DNA from: Anas platyrhynchos
Lineage: Eukaryota; Chordata; Aves; Anseriformes; Anatidae
Assembly: GCF_047663525.1 (NCBI RefSeq)
Contig: NC_092611.1
Span: 5,865,001-5,929,000 of the forward strand
DNA: 64,000 nt
Direction of reading: 5' to 3'
The stretch's first letter is position 1. The number at the start of each line of letters is the position of its first letter. This document shows positions 1-12,961 of this stretch, piece after piece. The notes beneath the pieces were generated by a model. That model worked only from the letters and a program-made list of their open reading frames with translations, had not been told where the DNA came from and searched no databases. The position numbers and the translations under genes are program-made.

Positions 1-3000
1 ACTAGCAGAACAAGGAACAGAGTGGGGGTCTTGCAAATTGAAGCTCAGAGCTTTAATCACAAACTCAGATTTAAAGGCTAATGTCTGAGGGTTTTCTTTT
101 TTTGGGGGGTTACATATCCAAGGTTTTTAAGGGAACATTCCATATGGAGCGCTATAAGCTAGTTTGAATCTGGTTATGTGTTGGTACCTGGCTTTCTAAT
201 TATAACAGCTTCTAGGGTGGCTTGAAAGCATAATTATTATAGGATGTTGCAAATAAACTTTAAGAATAACCAGAAGGCCCCCAGGAAATCATGAATATAG
301 CCGGAAAGTGAAAACTAAGTAGATCTTAGCATCATTTTTGAGCTTGTTTTCCTTCTTGTAACCCTGTCAGCGCATGAACATGTGCCTGGGGCTGGCTAGC
401 TGTAGACAACATGGGGGGAGTTGAATAGCTCTGCTCTAAATGTGTTTTGTCCCTGAATTTCTGGAGATTGGTTTGGATGATGGTAAATGTCTGAATTCTA
501 ATATATGCTCGTTGGGAGGCATTTAGCAATCAGGATCCTCAGTGTGGGAAGCCCAGCTGGGAAGACAGACCTGTACAGGAGCTAATGCTACAGCAAAAAA
601 GGTCTTTATTTCAAGAACCTTAACGGCAAATTTGATTTCCACCAGCCTGGTGTTTATAGACTGGTATTCTCTCCTCTACAGGAAGCCAATCTGAGCTTTC
701 ACAGGGCTCCTGCTGGAAAAAATCAAATAGCAAATTCATGCAAGGTTTGCAGTAGCAAAAGGGCAGGTGAGGATGTAACTGGTTGTGTTAGTGGGAGGTG
801 AGGGAAATAAGAGATGTGGGAGAATGGCTCAGTAGGGGAGGAGGAAGAAGTTGCTGTCGGCCTCATTGCACTTTGAACAGCTCATGGAAAATGCTGCAGT
901 CTGCTCTGAGTCACCTTACCTAAACCAGGTTCTCTCTGGAGAGAGAGCTCTTTGTCCACTAGGGACAAAAGGGAAGATAACGGGAAGACAGCACCAGAAT
1001 GCTTGAAGAAGTTGCATTCCTCAGATGGTGATTTCTGCATTCCCCTGCAATTCTAATTGTACCCAAAAGGAAAGCTTTTACCAAAGTAGTTTCATGCATG
1101 TATTTATTTTTATTGACGAGAATGAGCAAGGAAAGATGTCAATGAAAAATGTGTAGGCTTCATTTTGCAGCAGTGAGGCTGACAGTGTGCCCTGAAGTCT
1201 GGGTCACCATGAGCACCTCTGGCCAGGTTTGGACTGCAGAACTGGTGTAGAAAACGTGTCTCATGTTCCTTTTCCTTGCACGTTCACTGGAGTTTGCTGC
1301 CAAAGGAAACCAGGATGTGCAGGAAGATGACAGGCAGCCAAGCCTCATCTCAGCAGTGGCAGCCGGGTTGCTTTCAGAGTGCTCTGGAAAAGCCAAATGT
1401 ATGGCCATTATCCCTGCTGCAGACAGAGCATATATTCCTACTCCTTTGTGGATTCCCAGTAAGGCAAGCCAGTGTTGTTATCTAGAACAAAATCCTTTGA
1501 TGCCCTTTACAAGATGCAGGGATTTTTCTTAACAGAACCTGAACGTGGCCAGAGGGATGTGTTCAATTATGATTCTTTTTGCAAATTCTGCAGGCTGACT
1601 TTGGACTACGAGTTAAATGGAAGTTTTCAAACGAAACCTGAGGGAAGCATACTTAGCACAAGATATTCACTACATTAAACTAAGCCTCTTCTTCATATAA
1701 GATTAATTTTTCAGGGCAGAGGTGCCCACTGGCCCAAAAGAATAATTATATCTTCAGAATGACCCTCTGTAAAAGGAGAGGAAAAAAGGTATATCATACC
1801 AAAAAAAAAATGCATGCTTCCAGCAGATGAAAGTTGTATGTTACAGAAAATAGCTTTTTGACAGAATACTGTTGTGAAAAAATAAGGTTATGTCTGCATA
1901 TCTCTTGTGCTTTTTATTCTGAAACTGCAGCCTTTCTTTTTTAAATAAACAAAGTTACCTGGCCCTGCTTATTGGGTGAAATACATTCCATGAAGAGGGG
2001 GAAAAAAAGTGCTTTAGTGGTAGGGGAGTATAAAAGGGTGAACGTAGTGTTATTCCTCTTTGAGTTATGGAATAAATAAGTCATCGAGTCCTACGATTTC
2101 CTCGGAACTACCATGGCCTTTACTAGTATGTCTTGGTCCAAGCAGTTTGGCTTGGTTCTAAGTTACTTGCCTGCAGAGTGTCTGAGCACCAGGGGTTTTC
2201 ACTGTACTCTTGTAGGATAGGTATGTATTTGTATTTCCATTCATGTTGTTAGCAATGATATTGCCATCATTCTTAGTAGCTGATGTGCAGTAAGTGCTGT
2301 ACAGTGTGACAGATGTGGGACGGAGGCGCAGGAAGCTGAAACACAATGCATCTTTTTACACTGTTACTTGCAAAATGCCAAGTTTTACCCATCTGTCTGG
2401 AATCTGGGACAGATACTTAACTGCAAGACCACATCCTTTATGTAATCTAATGTAAATACTCTGTCATTTTTGCATTTTACAGCTTGCCAAAGAAATAGAT
2501 AAATGTTACGCTGGCCATCTACCATCCACTCAGCCTCGTGTTCCCTGTTTTGTCATGTAGGATCTTAATCAACATGAAAAGCAGCATCACATCCTCACCT
2601 GACACCTGTGGTAGTGAAAAGTTTGTAGCTCTTGCTTTGTGGAATTTAGTGCTAACAAAGTCGAAAAGAAAGCTCATGGTACACTGGTGATTCCACTTCT
2701 TTGCTCAAAAATTTAACCACAGTTCTTTAGTGAGACCAGAAATGTTGCTTTCAGCAAGCTCTTATTTGGAAGGAGTAATGAGCAAATAATATCTAGGAAT
2801 AAGCTATTATGAGGTATTAAATCCTCTTCCTAACTGCATATTCAGCACACACACAAAAAAAAGATGTAATAAGGAATTTCCAGAATTGGTATTAATCCTA
2901 CTCTGAGGCTTTCTGGAGGTAAAGGTTGGCTCCTCTGGGGCATTCTCTCTCCTCTTCTATAAGCAATCACTCTTCTACAAATTCTCATGAGCATGGACGC

Positions 3001-5439
3001 TAAGTAAAGTTGATATAATGTGATCGATGTAGCTCTTAATTCAGGTAACACTCTGTAGTATCCCATGGACCTTGGCATTGGATGGGGAAGGAATTTCAGG
3101 ATGCTAAAGGGCATTTATTCTTGCATAGGCTGTAATAAGACAGCAGCCGCTCTTGTGATCATTGAGATTCTACTTGGCAAGAATCAGTGTGTTTATACAA
3201 AAGCTGCCATCAAGACATTGTGTTACCATTCCAAATCAATGCAGTTTGGGGCTTGTTTTTTGGTAATAATAATAATAATAAAAAAAAGAAAGAATAATTA
3301 TGTGGGCCTATGTAAAAAGAAAACTTCTTCTACAAAAGCTAAATGAGATAAATAACCCCAGACAGAGCAAAAAGGCGACCTCACTAAATTGAATCCAGTC
3401 AATTTTAACATTCACAGCGCTAGAGGCAATTTTAGACTGAGTGTAAACGTAATGGAAAAAAAAAAAAAAACACAAAACATATTCCTGAAGCTGACTTAAA
3501 GAACTTACAGTTTGAGCCCTTAATGATGATAAATCAATGATCTAGAAAATAAAATCCCTTTCCTATTAACCAGATGGGCACACAAATTCATCTCAGACTG
3601 GGATGTAAGCACCCAAAATTTTCAATTAGTTTCACATACCACTACCTTATAATTATAAGTAATTAGGCTGGAACATAGTGCAGACCCACATATATAAACT
3701 GTCTTTCTCTTGCTTTCTCTCTATAAAATGTCTATCTCCCAATTTGATACAATTCCTTTAATTCAGTTGAAAGATTCTCTGCTAACATCATAAGAGATGC
3801 ACTGAAGCAGAACTCCGAAATTGAATTACAACCTTTGTATTGAGCCAGAAAGGAAAGTTGTGATTATGAGGTCCTGCCTCTGCTGTTTCTTCCTTCTGTG
3901 CTCAACTTTGCAAGGCTTTTTTTGTGCCTCAGTGATGCTTCTTATCTCCAGTACCATGGAGTGCAAGTGTACTGCTAGCTGCCTGGCATGTCTGCCTTCA
4001 CCTGTCGCAGGTGACAACTTCTGATTGTCTGTGCCAAAACAAAAGCAGAAAAAGTGGGCAGGGAGAACTTGTGGGAGCTTGGGTCTGAGTCAAAATTCTC
4101 CTGACTGGCTTAATTGGCATACATTCATCGAGTTTAAGGTAGTCTGAACTTCATGCAAGTTTTGGAAAAACTAGCGGCATCTACCTGGCTGTTCTTTCGT
4201 AGACTTGAGATTTTGCAAATTTCAGAGGTGTCATCCCAGCAGTGCCAGCAAAGACTTTTTACTATGCTGAAGCAACAGACATAAATCAATCTCCATGAAA
4301 ACCTGACAATTTTGCAAGTAGGATTTATTTTGCATGGCATCTGATGGTATTTTACCTCAAGTGTGGTGGTTATTCCCTGGGTGTTTCACTACTGCTGAGT
4401 TTAATACAGCATGCAAGATGCTTGCCTGTTGAAAATATTGGTTCTGGGAAGCCTGTGTGCACAGAACCAGACAAGGGAAAAGAAGCAAAGGAAGCACAGC
4501 TTCTGAAACTGTGCTTCCAGTAAGGTAGAAGTGTTGGGGTCTCCATTTCAGCTTTCAGGGGACAAGGAAACTTAAGATGATTGAAGAAAAAAAAGTCAAG
4601 AGGGACATCACTGTCCCAGAGGTTCTTCACTTTTTAGTTTTGTGGTATGTTTAAGTTTATGCATCTTTAATAGTGTAAAGAATTAAAATAGGGTATAAAG
4701 TCACTTTCTATAATACAATGTCTGCCATAATATAAGTTTTCTGTCTGTAATGACAGTGTAATTACATTCCAGTTTTGTTTCCAAATATGTAAATAATGCT
4801 TATTCCTATGACTGGAAGGTTAACTTTATGACAACATAACAACCTTGGCTATTACTCTTAATGAAGTGCTATTAAACTCCAGATATCTAACTACATCATA
4901 TTTATGTTGTAATTATTGCTACTTGCTTGGTGCGTTTCCAGTTAGATAAATCAGTGGTAATTTCCAAACGGCTAAAACAAATGCCTTGTGTAATTGTACT
5001 GTAATTGTTGGGTAATTACAGAGTAATTATATGATTATAAAATATGGTCTACTAAAACTTTTATCTTGTTTTGGGTTTGTTTTTTTTTGCACTGCCATGC
5101 AAGGTTCTGAAGTAGACTTCATGACCATGCTGTATACCTGGAAGGCAGAGGGCCTTTGAATACCAGAAGTGTTGAGTCGTGGCTTCCCGTGGGTTATTCC
5201 TCATGGTTAATGGACTTCAGCACCCAGGAAATTGTGGTGAAAGCCTTTAAGGGCCTGGCGCTTTGACTTCCTTCCTAACAAAATGCCCTCACCTTCCTTC
5301 TTGCAGAATACTTGCTGCATGTCTTTGCTTACCTTTACCTGTTCACAAGATTTCTGTGAGGGTTTATTTTCTTTGTCCCTTGTCCTTCTGTCACATTTAA
5401 CCATGTTGTCTCAAATCTACTTGGAGACTCAGATGAGAC

Positions 5440-5466
5440 AAAAAAAAAAAAAAAAAAAGAAAAAAA
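5440..5466 (+). repeat. Poly(A) tract
   Basis: A run of about nineteen A followed by a shorter A-rich tail. There is no recognisable SINE or retrocopy body in front of it, so it is listed as a simple repeat. Confidence 0.85.
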
Positions 5467-8400
5467 GACAGATGAGGACATAAAACCACTGAAAAATCTG
5501 AAGTGTTGTTTTCATGGGAAACAACAACAAAAAACCCTGTATTTTCGATAAAGCTGTAGGCAGAACAGTCCATTTACACTGATGTTATTGCCCTTTCTGA
5601 AACTATAATTTCATGCAACATCTTAAAGTATTCTAGTCTGGCTTTGTACCAGTTAGGATAATGGAATTACTAAGCACGTAAAAATCCTTGTTCTAGTTTG
5701 TGTGCTCCCAGAGGCATGTTCACAGGTACACATTATTTCCCTTTCTTTAAACTGGAATCCGTAGCTACTTGACAGAATTTCAATATGAAATACTTTGTCT
5801 CCCCCAGTTATTGAAATAACTGGGGATAAAACCGTCCACAGAAACCTTCACAATGCCTTTTTAAACAGCCCTTCTCTTATTGTTCATCACTGAACAGAGT
5901 GTTCCCTTTCATGCGCTCTGCAGTGTTCAAAAACTTGTTGGAGAACCTTTTTGGTGTCTTGCAGACTATAACTTTGTGCAAGATTTTGCTCCAGCATCCT
6001 TGTTCCTTCTGCTGTGAATATGCAAGGCATTCCCCCTGTGCCTCCCAAATATCTTAACTAAATGGACAGGCTTCCCTTTATTCTGAAAGCCTGTCCGTGT
6101 TGGGCACGGGGACTGTGTCTGTGCTAGCCACAAGTCCAGAAGATCAGATACCAACACATGGCGTTGGAGTGGCTGCATCTCCGAGGTGATCCTGTAAGTT
6201 TTACTGTGGCTGTAACCATGTAGATAAGCCTGCAGCATGTTTGTGCTCTAATTGAATGCATTATCTGGCTAATCATGAGAACTTGCTGGTGGAATTGTTT
6301 TATTTTCCAAGTCTAGACCTGAATAGCTGTCAGTCTAAGCTTTGATGTTCTAATTCTGTTCATACAGGTTCCTGGGGGGAAAAGAAAACACTATTTCAGA
6401 AGCAGTCAGGCATGAAAAGCAAAAGGTTCTTATCTGAGCTAATAGAAGAGACCTAACACATACAGCTGATAGTTCAGAGTGTTAACTTACGGTGCTGTAC
6501 ACAGAAACATGCCCTGAGTAACTATTCCCCAATATGCTTTCACATATGTTTGTAAATTACATGACACTTTTAAAAATGCCTTGCACGCTGCTCCTTGGTT
6601 TCTTCAGATTTTTTTACGACCCTCGGAAAGGAAGTATTGGGATGCTGCTTCTGTTCACCAAGCTCTGTTTGACACAAGCGAGGTGGGAAACTTGCCACTT
6701 GAGTCACAGGAACTCCGGCTGCTCTATCACAGTAGGGGAGAATAGGCTGCTCGAGTTTGCAAACCTGGTTCTCATGCCTGAGGGGCTCACTGGGGCTCAC
6801 TTCTTCCTTCCTTCCCTGCCGCTGTGCAGCTTTCACACAGGAGCCTTGCTGGTTTTAACAGCAGCTGAGAACTTTCTCATGCCAGTTTCTGTACTTTTTT
6901 ATTTTTACTCTTCGAATAACGCAAAAAGCTTGACTACTGGGAACCACTTCTGGAAATCTTTTCGATGGGTAAAATTGTCTGGGGCCTCATGCTCTTGCCT
7001 TTTCATCATCATCAGAAAAATAACAAAATCCTGTTCTGTAGGGACTGAGCTATAGCTCTCTTATCCCTGTCTCTGACTGGAGTGAATCCAGAGCAGAAAT
7101 ATTTCCCTCACTGCCTTATTAATTTACTTATTCTCTCCATGTTAGCAGACATTAATAAATCATGTTCTGATGACTAGCTGACTAACTTTTCCAAGAAAAT
7201 CTTTCTACTGAGATGTCTAGGACAAAATGTAATGTCACGCCTTCATAGGTTAGCTTTCCACTTCCGAGTGAAATTCTTTAATTTTCTTGCTTGATGTCCT
7301 TTGTTCTTTTTCCATGCAGAAACCAATGAAGGAGTTGAAATGCTTGGTACAAGATGTCATGCAGTCCACTTATACACATCTATATGTGTTTTTCTGCTGC
7401 ATGTATTTGCATGAAGTATCACTCTATGCTTTTATCAAGGAACGAGGTAATGCAGAGCTGAATACTACTGCATAGATGTGCATGCATGCTTCACACAAAC
7501 ATATTTTATAGGCTTGTATCTTATGATGTTTGAATGCATTTTTTGTCACGTTGATTTTCTGTTCATTGCCGTTTAGGCTTATTCAGGAGATAACATGCTG
7601 TCATGGGTGCCTAGTCAACTGGGGGTAGAATATCAAGTCAGAGAGACAGCGTGACTAAGACTGGAAACAAAAGGTGTGTTATTTTTCTTGACAGGTGCTC
7701 TAAGTTCCAGGAATTTGGAAATGTTTGCTGAAGCACCCATAGCAGAAGCCCCTATCTTAATGCCAAATGTTCAGCACTTAAGCATTTCTAATCAGATTGA
7801 GGTACTCAGCCAACACAATCTTTTTCATGGTAAGGAGAGTTTATTAGGCTGCACTAAGTTGCACTTTCAAACCAATGATCTCAACTCTGAGAAGAAACCA
7901 TTTTCATGATTAATCCTGAATTTCTGCTCCTAGAGCTTTTCTGAAATGAGAAAAAAAAGCAGAAGCTTTGCAGCTAATTTCAGCAAAAGCAAGAAAGCTT
8001 GCACTCCATCTGTAATTCCAAACCTGCCTTCTGAAATAGTAATTAGAGGTATTTTTACAATAAAATTTCCCCATCATGTGGATGTCCAGATGGATGGGCA
8101 GGCTTTTTCTCCTCATGCTCAATGTAAATTAGAGTAGGGAACTGGTTAGGCAAGGCTCTTGGGTTTCATTTCCAACTTTACCACTTATTCCCTGTGTGAC
8201 CTATGAGTAACAGTTTATTTTAGCTAATGCTTTGTTTGTAAAATTGAGGTGATTATACTTTTCCTCTGGGAGAAGAGGGGAACTGTGCTAAGGCATAAAT
8301 CAGACAGTGGAAAACAGTGTAGGAGAAACTTGCAAAAAACTTTGGTTGCTACCCTGGTCTCCCCCAGGCATTTGTAATGCTTTTATGTTGGGAGAGGGGT

Positions 8401-11400
8401 GTTGCACAAAACTAATAACCCGTGCAGGTTTATAATCTAAAGTCGTAATCATGCAAAGATTTAAATATTTAATGGGAGGATGCTAAGCTTGTTCCCAAGC
8501 CTTTGTAGGTTGGAGTGCAAAAAGACATAAAGGGTAAGAATAGTGTGTGAAACAGTGAAGCAGTTGGCTAGGGTAATAATGGACATATGTGTGGGTAGTT
8601 TCACTTGTAAAAGTTTGAACATGAATCTTGGTTATTAACGTGGTTTGAGAACACAACTAAAAGTGCTACTGTCCAAATTTGTTGTATTTTATAGTAAATT
8701 GAAGCATGTAGATTAGGAATCTGGTGCCTTAAGCTCCCTCTGAAGTCAGTGGATAGGAGGAGATGTGCAGAGCACAGCTCATCCCATTTGAAGTCTCTGC
8801 TTTGGTTGTGGAAGGAGCCTGGAGTAAGTAGGATGCTAATGTGGTTACCACGGGGAACAGCTTTAAAGTAAGGAGTGATAAATGCAAGGCAATATCTGTA
8901 AAAGAGCAGGCTTCTTCTTCTTTTCATCCCGTCGGTAAAGTGACTGTTAAAAGCCAACACAAAACATCTAGGAAGAGAGCATGTGTGGTAGGAAGCAGCC
9001 ATGTGGTATTAATTTGAGAGTGCTGTCTTATTCACAGACAGGCTGCAATTCCCCTTCTTTTCACAAGGACAAAATACTGGGGGAAGATCTTCAATGGCAC
9101 AAGGGCAGTTACATGCAATTTATCAGATCAGGGATAGGTGACCTTCCCTTGGGTTTTTGAAAGCTCCTCTTTAGTCCTTGAATTCGAAACAAAGCTCTTA
9201 GAAACATGGGTGCGTGCACACACATGCTTCTTCTGCCAGAGTTTGGAGGGAATCTTTTACATCTTTTAACGAGCATTTTAAAATGTGTCAGAGCTGCTTG
9301 ATTTCCTTGGCCTCATAAGGGAAGGAGCCAAGAGAGAGATTTAAGTGTTCACGTGTCATGAATAGAACAGCTGTGGAAGTGGAATTCTTTTTCCAAAAAA
9401 AAAAAAAAAGTATTTGTTTAACAATATTCTGTGTATCAGCTGAGCTGGACAAACTGTGCAAAACTGGAAAGTTACGGGTATAGCAGTAGCACAGGATTAT
9501 TGCAAAGGTGTGTGGTGCAGCCCCTAGCTCCTCTTCACCCCTATATGATGGATTTTCTCTCCAGAGAAAGCAAAGCTTCAAAAATCCCTTCCTCCAGAAT
9601 TCACCTGCTGTGCTGTACCTTTGTACGAGCTGCACACAGCTCGGAGGGAGGCCCCTCCTGAGTGATTCCCCACTGCTCGCTTGTGCGCAGTGGGTCAGAT
9701 TCTGCCTCCCAAGGAAATACTTTCATGCAGGCTATAACAGGGCTACCTTCCCCAAACCTCCATCTGTCTTTCATGTTTTAAATTTGACAAATTGAGCCAC
9801 AGTGTGTGTATATTTATACAGTCGGTGTATAAATATACCTTGACTTCCATCCAACCTCTCTTTATCTCCAGAGATCTGGGCCCCTTAAAGAAAATGTTAT
9901 CTTTTGCCAGCAGCACATAAGCATCCATTTACAGATTTTTTCATAAATAGAGCCTTCCCGAGGGCTGTATTATTGATTTACTTTTCACCTAGCACAGCAC
10001 CAGTATCGTGATCAGAAAAGGCTACTCTCAAATTGTGAGGTTCTGTTTTTCCTTTAACTCCATTATCAAAACATTCACTCTTTCCAAGGCCTGTAATAAA
10101 GCAGCCTACCTCTGCCAGAGAGAAATAGTGTTTATGATCTGACTCGTGTCTCTGATAATTGAGACCTGAATGCCAGAAAGTCATAAAAAGTTCCCTCTGG
10201 TCATGGAGTTACTTCTTGTTTATTTTTCTTGCACTAATAATCTATTCTTTCCCACATTTTTCTTCCTGTTAAGCACAGCACATTGAATTATCCAGTCACT
10301 GCAAGAAGCTCTAACAGTCCTGCTGTATCTTACGAGTTGTTAGGACTGCATTTCATTAACCGTAATATACCAGCATGCAGTGTTTACGGGAATAACAACG
10401 CGTGGTACAGACAGAGATAAGCTCCTGTCAGGAAGCGTCTATAAAGCACAAGCAATTCCACTGCTTGTTCTTTATGTTTCTGATATTGTTGGTGGAATTT
10501 CAATTTTGTATCCTGCAAATGCAAGCAGTGCTTGTGATAGTTATGTGCTACTGAGATAGCACCTGCGGGCTGCAGAGTAGGGAAACATCCGTCTTTGTAT
10601 TTCCGTGCATGAAACGACGAGTCAGGGAGAGCAGCGCGGCTGTGCAAGGCGCTGCACGAAATAAACCAAGGCCGTGCAGAACTCAGAATTAAATAAAGCT
10701 ACAGCGAGAGGTGAGAGTGGAATAACAACAGCAACAAAGTGGGACTAGCTTGGAGAAGGGGCACTATGAGCTAAACTGATAGCAGCATACAGTGGAGAAA
10801 TCACCGTGTTCACTTTTCTAAAGTCTCCTTAGCAGGAGTAATTTTCTTCAGTAGAGCTTCATCCTACAATGAGCACAGAATTACTTCTGAGATTTGGAAA
10901 TAGGCAAAGCATTTTGCAGCAACTAAATTCAGGCTGCAGCATTCTTAGGACGCGAGTATTGAAAGTGAGTTATTTGAAATGACAGAGCCCACTTCTGTGA
11001 GTTAGAGCGCTTCTGTTTCCGTTCGCACTGGGTGGAGGGAAGCATCATCCTGTAGGTAATGGTCTGGAATGTTTCACTTCCACTGCAGGTTCTCACCGCT
11101 TTTGCTGTTGGTTTTACTACCTGTTACAGTAGTATATAAAGAAGTTTTAGCACTGAGGAAAAACTTAACTGTGACTGCTGCTGGGTGAAAACAAGTACAC
11201 AGTTGTTGCCTCCAAGCCTGTTTATGTCAGTTCTCCTTTAGTCCTCCCTGATGACGCAGATACTTAAATTGGGACCATTTAAACTTGTAACACAACTTGT
11301 TCAAATCTCAGAAATACATGTTTTTATACTAATATGTTGCTCATGTGGCTCAGAATACATTGGTGTCTCCCTTATTTTTAAGATTAGCATATGTTGAGTA

Positions 11401-11825
11401 GAGAGTATATTCATTCATTGCTTTATTTGTCACAGAACCAGTCAAGTCAGTCTTACATTCTCTCAGAGCCTGGAAAATTTTATAAGGCTTAGGGTTTCTT
11501 CAGGAGGTCATAGAAACAGATGATGCCTTTCCACCTGATGTTACAAAAACAAAGTTTTCTAGGTGCTTGTCCTTTCCTACTGGGCTGTCGTAGATCTTAC
11601 ATGAATCATTGGAGTACTGGAGAATTACTGGTGAAAGCATGTATTGGGCCAGGACTAGCTGATGCTTTGTCCAAGAGACTGCTATTAAGGGGATGAAAAT
11701 AGAAAATTTCCATGAGATTTGCTATTTCCCTCTCCTGAGTCTCTATACCTTCTGCCTTTCCTTGTGCAGCAGTGATTGTTCTCAGCATTAATGGCACGTT
11801 GAGGACAAAACATGTACTATTCTTT

Positions 11826-11863
11826 CTTTTTTTTTTTTTTTGTTTTTGTTTTTGTTTTTGTTT
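11826..11863 (+). repeat. Poly(T) plus (GTTTTT)n repeat
   Basis: A run of T passes into four GTTTTT units. This is a simple repeat, apparently grown from a homopolymer by slippage. Confidence 0.9.
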
Positions 11864-12511
11864 CAATATTCCAACCATGTAATCAGCTGGAGTTCTGCTT
11901 CAAAGGAGAAAACCACTGAAGTATCAGCTGGTTTCTTTGCTGTCAGCCCTTCTCTATCTGGGTATTTTATGCTGTTTGTCAGCATGGTTTCTAAATACCT
12001 GTGGCCTCAGACTTTGAAGGAGTCCAGCCTCTCCAAAAACCGCTGATGTTTCTTGTCGTATAGTTTGCATAATTCTTGCAGTAGGCTTTTTTTTAAAATT
12101 GAGAGTCGTATGTGGTTCAAACATAAGGGGACCTCCGATTGTAATCCCCTCCTCTCCTCCTCATCAGCATGCTGTTTGTAGAGTCCAAGCACCTCTATCA
12201 GTCTTCCTCGCAACTCCCCCTTGCTTTGCTCTTTGGACTATACCTTAGGGCATAGGATAGTGTGGAGCATTACATATTTTCTGTGCTAATAAGCAAAAAG
12301 AGAAAAAAAGGAACAACAACCTGTGCAATAGCTTGTTCCAGCATGTGCTGTAACATTATTAGCTGATTCCTTTGGAAAATTACCACCAGCACAGCTTTGC
12401 TGACTTGCACATGTATAATGTATAAATGGAGCCATCAAAGTTTAATGCACCCTTAGCAATGTACTTCCTAATACTGCCTGTGACATGGGTTTCATTTTTT
12501 TGTCTCAACAG

Positions 12512-12574
12512 TTTATCACACCCAGCATGACACCAGTGCAGTATAATGAAGTGCAGTTCAGCTGTGCCATCCAG
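12512..12574 (+). other. Exon-like segment, unassigned
   Basis: A 63-base segment lies between a pyrimidine-rich acceptor (TTTTTTTGTCTCAACAG) and a donor (CCAG then GTAAAT). It is open for exactly 21 codons, beginning FITPSMTPVQYNEV and ending FSCAIQ. Only 78 bases downstream a second strong acceptor (T-run then CCAG) is followed, in the same frame, by nine codons and a stop. This could be the 3' end of a small gene with a very short intron, or chance. The frame also stays open through the supposed intron, so the splice sites are the only argument. I recognise no family. Confidence 0.25.
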
Positions 12575-12652
12575 GTAAATCTTGTCTTGTGTTCACTTTT
12601 CCACCATGACGTGCAATACTTGTTGATGGTGTGTTTGTTTTTTTTTTTCCAG

Positions 12653-12682
12653 CCTTACAATGTAGTCAGGCTGCCTCTCTGA
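12653..12682 (+). other. Possible terminal exon segment paired with 12512-12574
   Basis: After an acceptor at 12640-12652 the frame continues from the previous segment as PYNVVRLPL and a stop. The 78-base gap would be a very short vertebrate intron. This is listed only as the partner of the preceding candidate. Confidence 0.2.
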
Positions 12683-12870
12683 ATTTATCCTTAATACTAC
12701 AGTAGTGGCCACAGGTTGTAACTAAGGTCCAGTTATTTTCTCTCTTAAGCCTTCATAATTGCATACAGACACACACAGGGTACTCTTTGCCCTAAGGAGG
12801 TTACGATTTAACAGACTGAACTAAAAAATGTGAAGACAAATTCATTATATAGAACAACAGTAGATGGAAA

Positions 12871-12902
12871 AAATAATAATAATAAAATAAAATAAAATAA
12901 AA

Positions 12903-12960
<58 letters not shown>
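12871..12960 (+). repeat. (AAT)n / (AAATA)n microsatellite
   Basis: A compound simple repeat. A few AAT units pass into several AAATA units and then about eighteen pure AAT units. On the minus strand it produces spurious open frames of poly-Leu and poly-Ile, which are not genes. Confidence 0.97.

Positions 12961-12961
<1 letters not shown>

Larger units (their letters stand above)
1..12511. other. Gene-poor left flank, no gene recognised
   Basis: I see no convincing exon, RNA gene or recognisable transposon here. Open frames are short or lack support from splice sites or composition. The longest, 6534-7055 on the plus strand, is 173 codons with no family signature. The stretch carries poly(A) tracts near 3457, 5440 and 9398 and a GTTTTT repeat at 11826. 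It may be intergenic or intronic DNA; the sequence alone does not tell which. Confidence 0.5.

Noticed and set aside
6534-7055. 173-codon plus-strand frame
   Set aside because: No family signature, promoter, splice context or codon pattern distinguishes it from chance.
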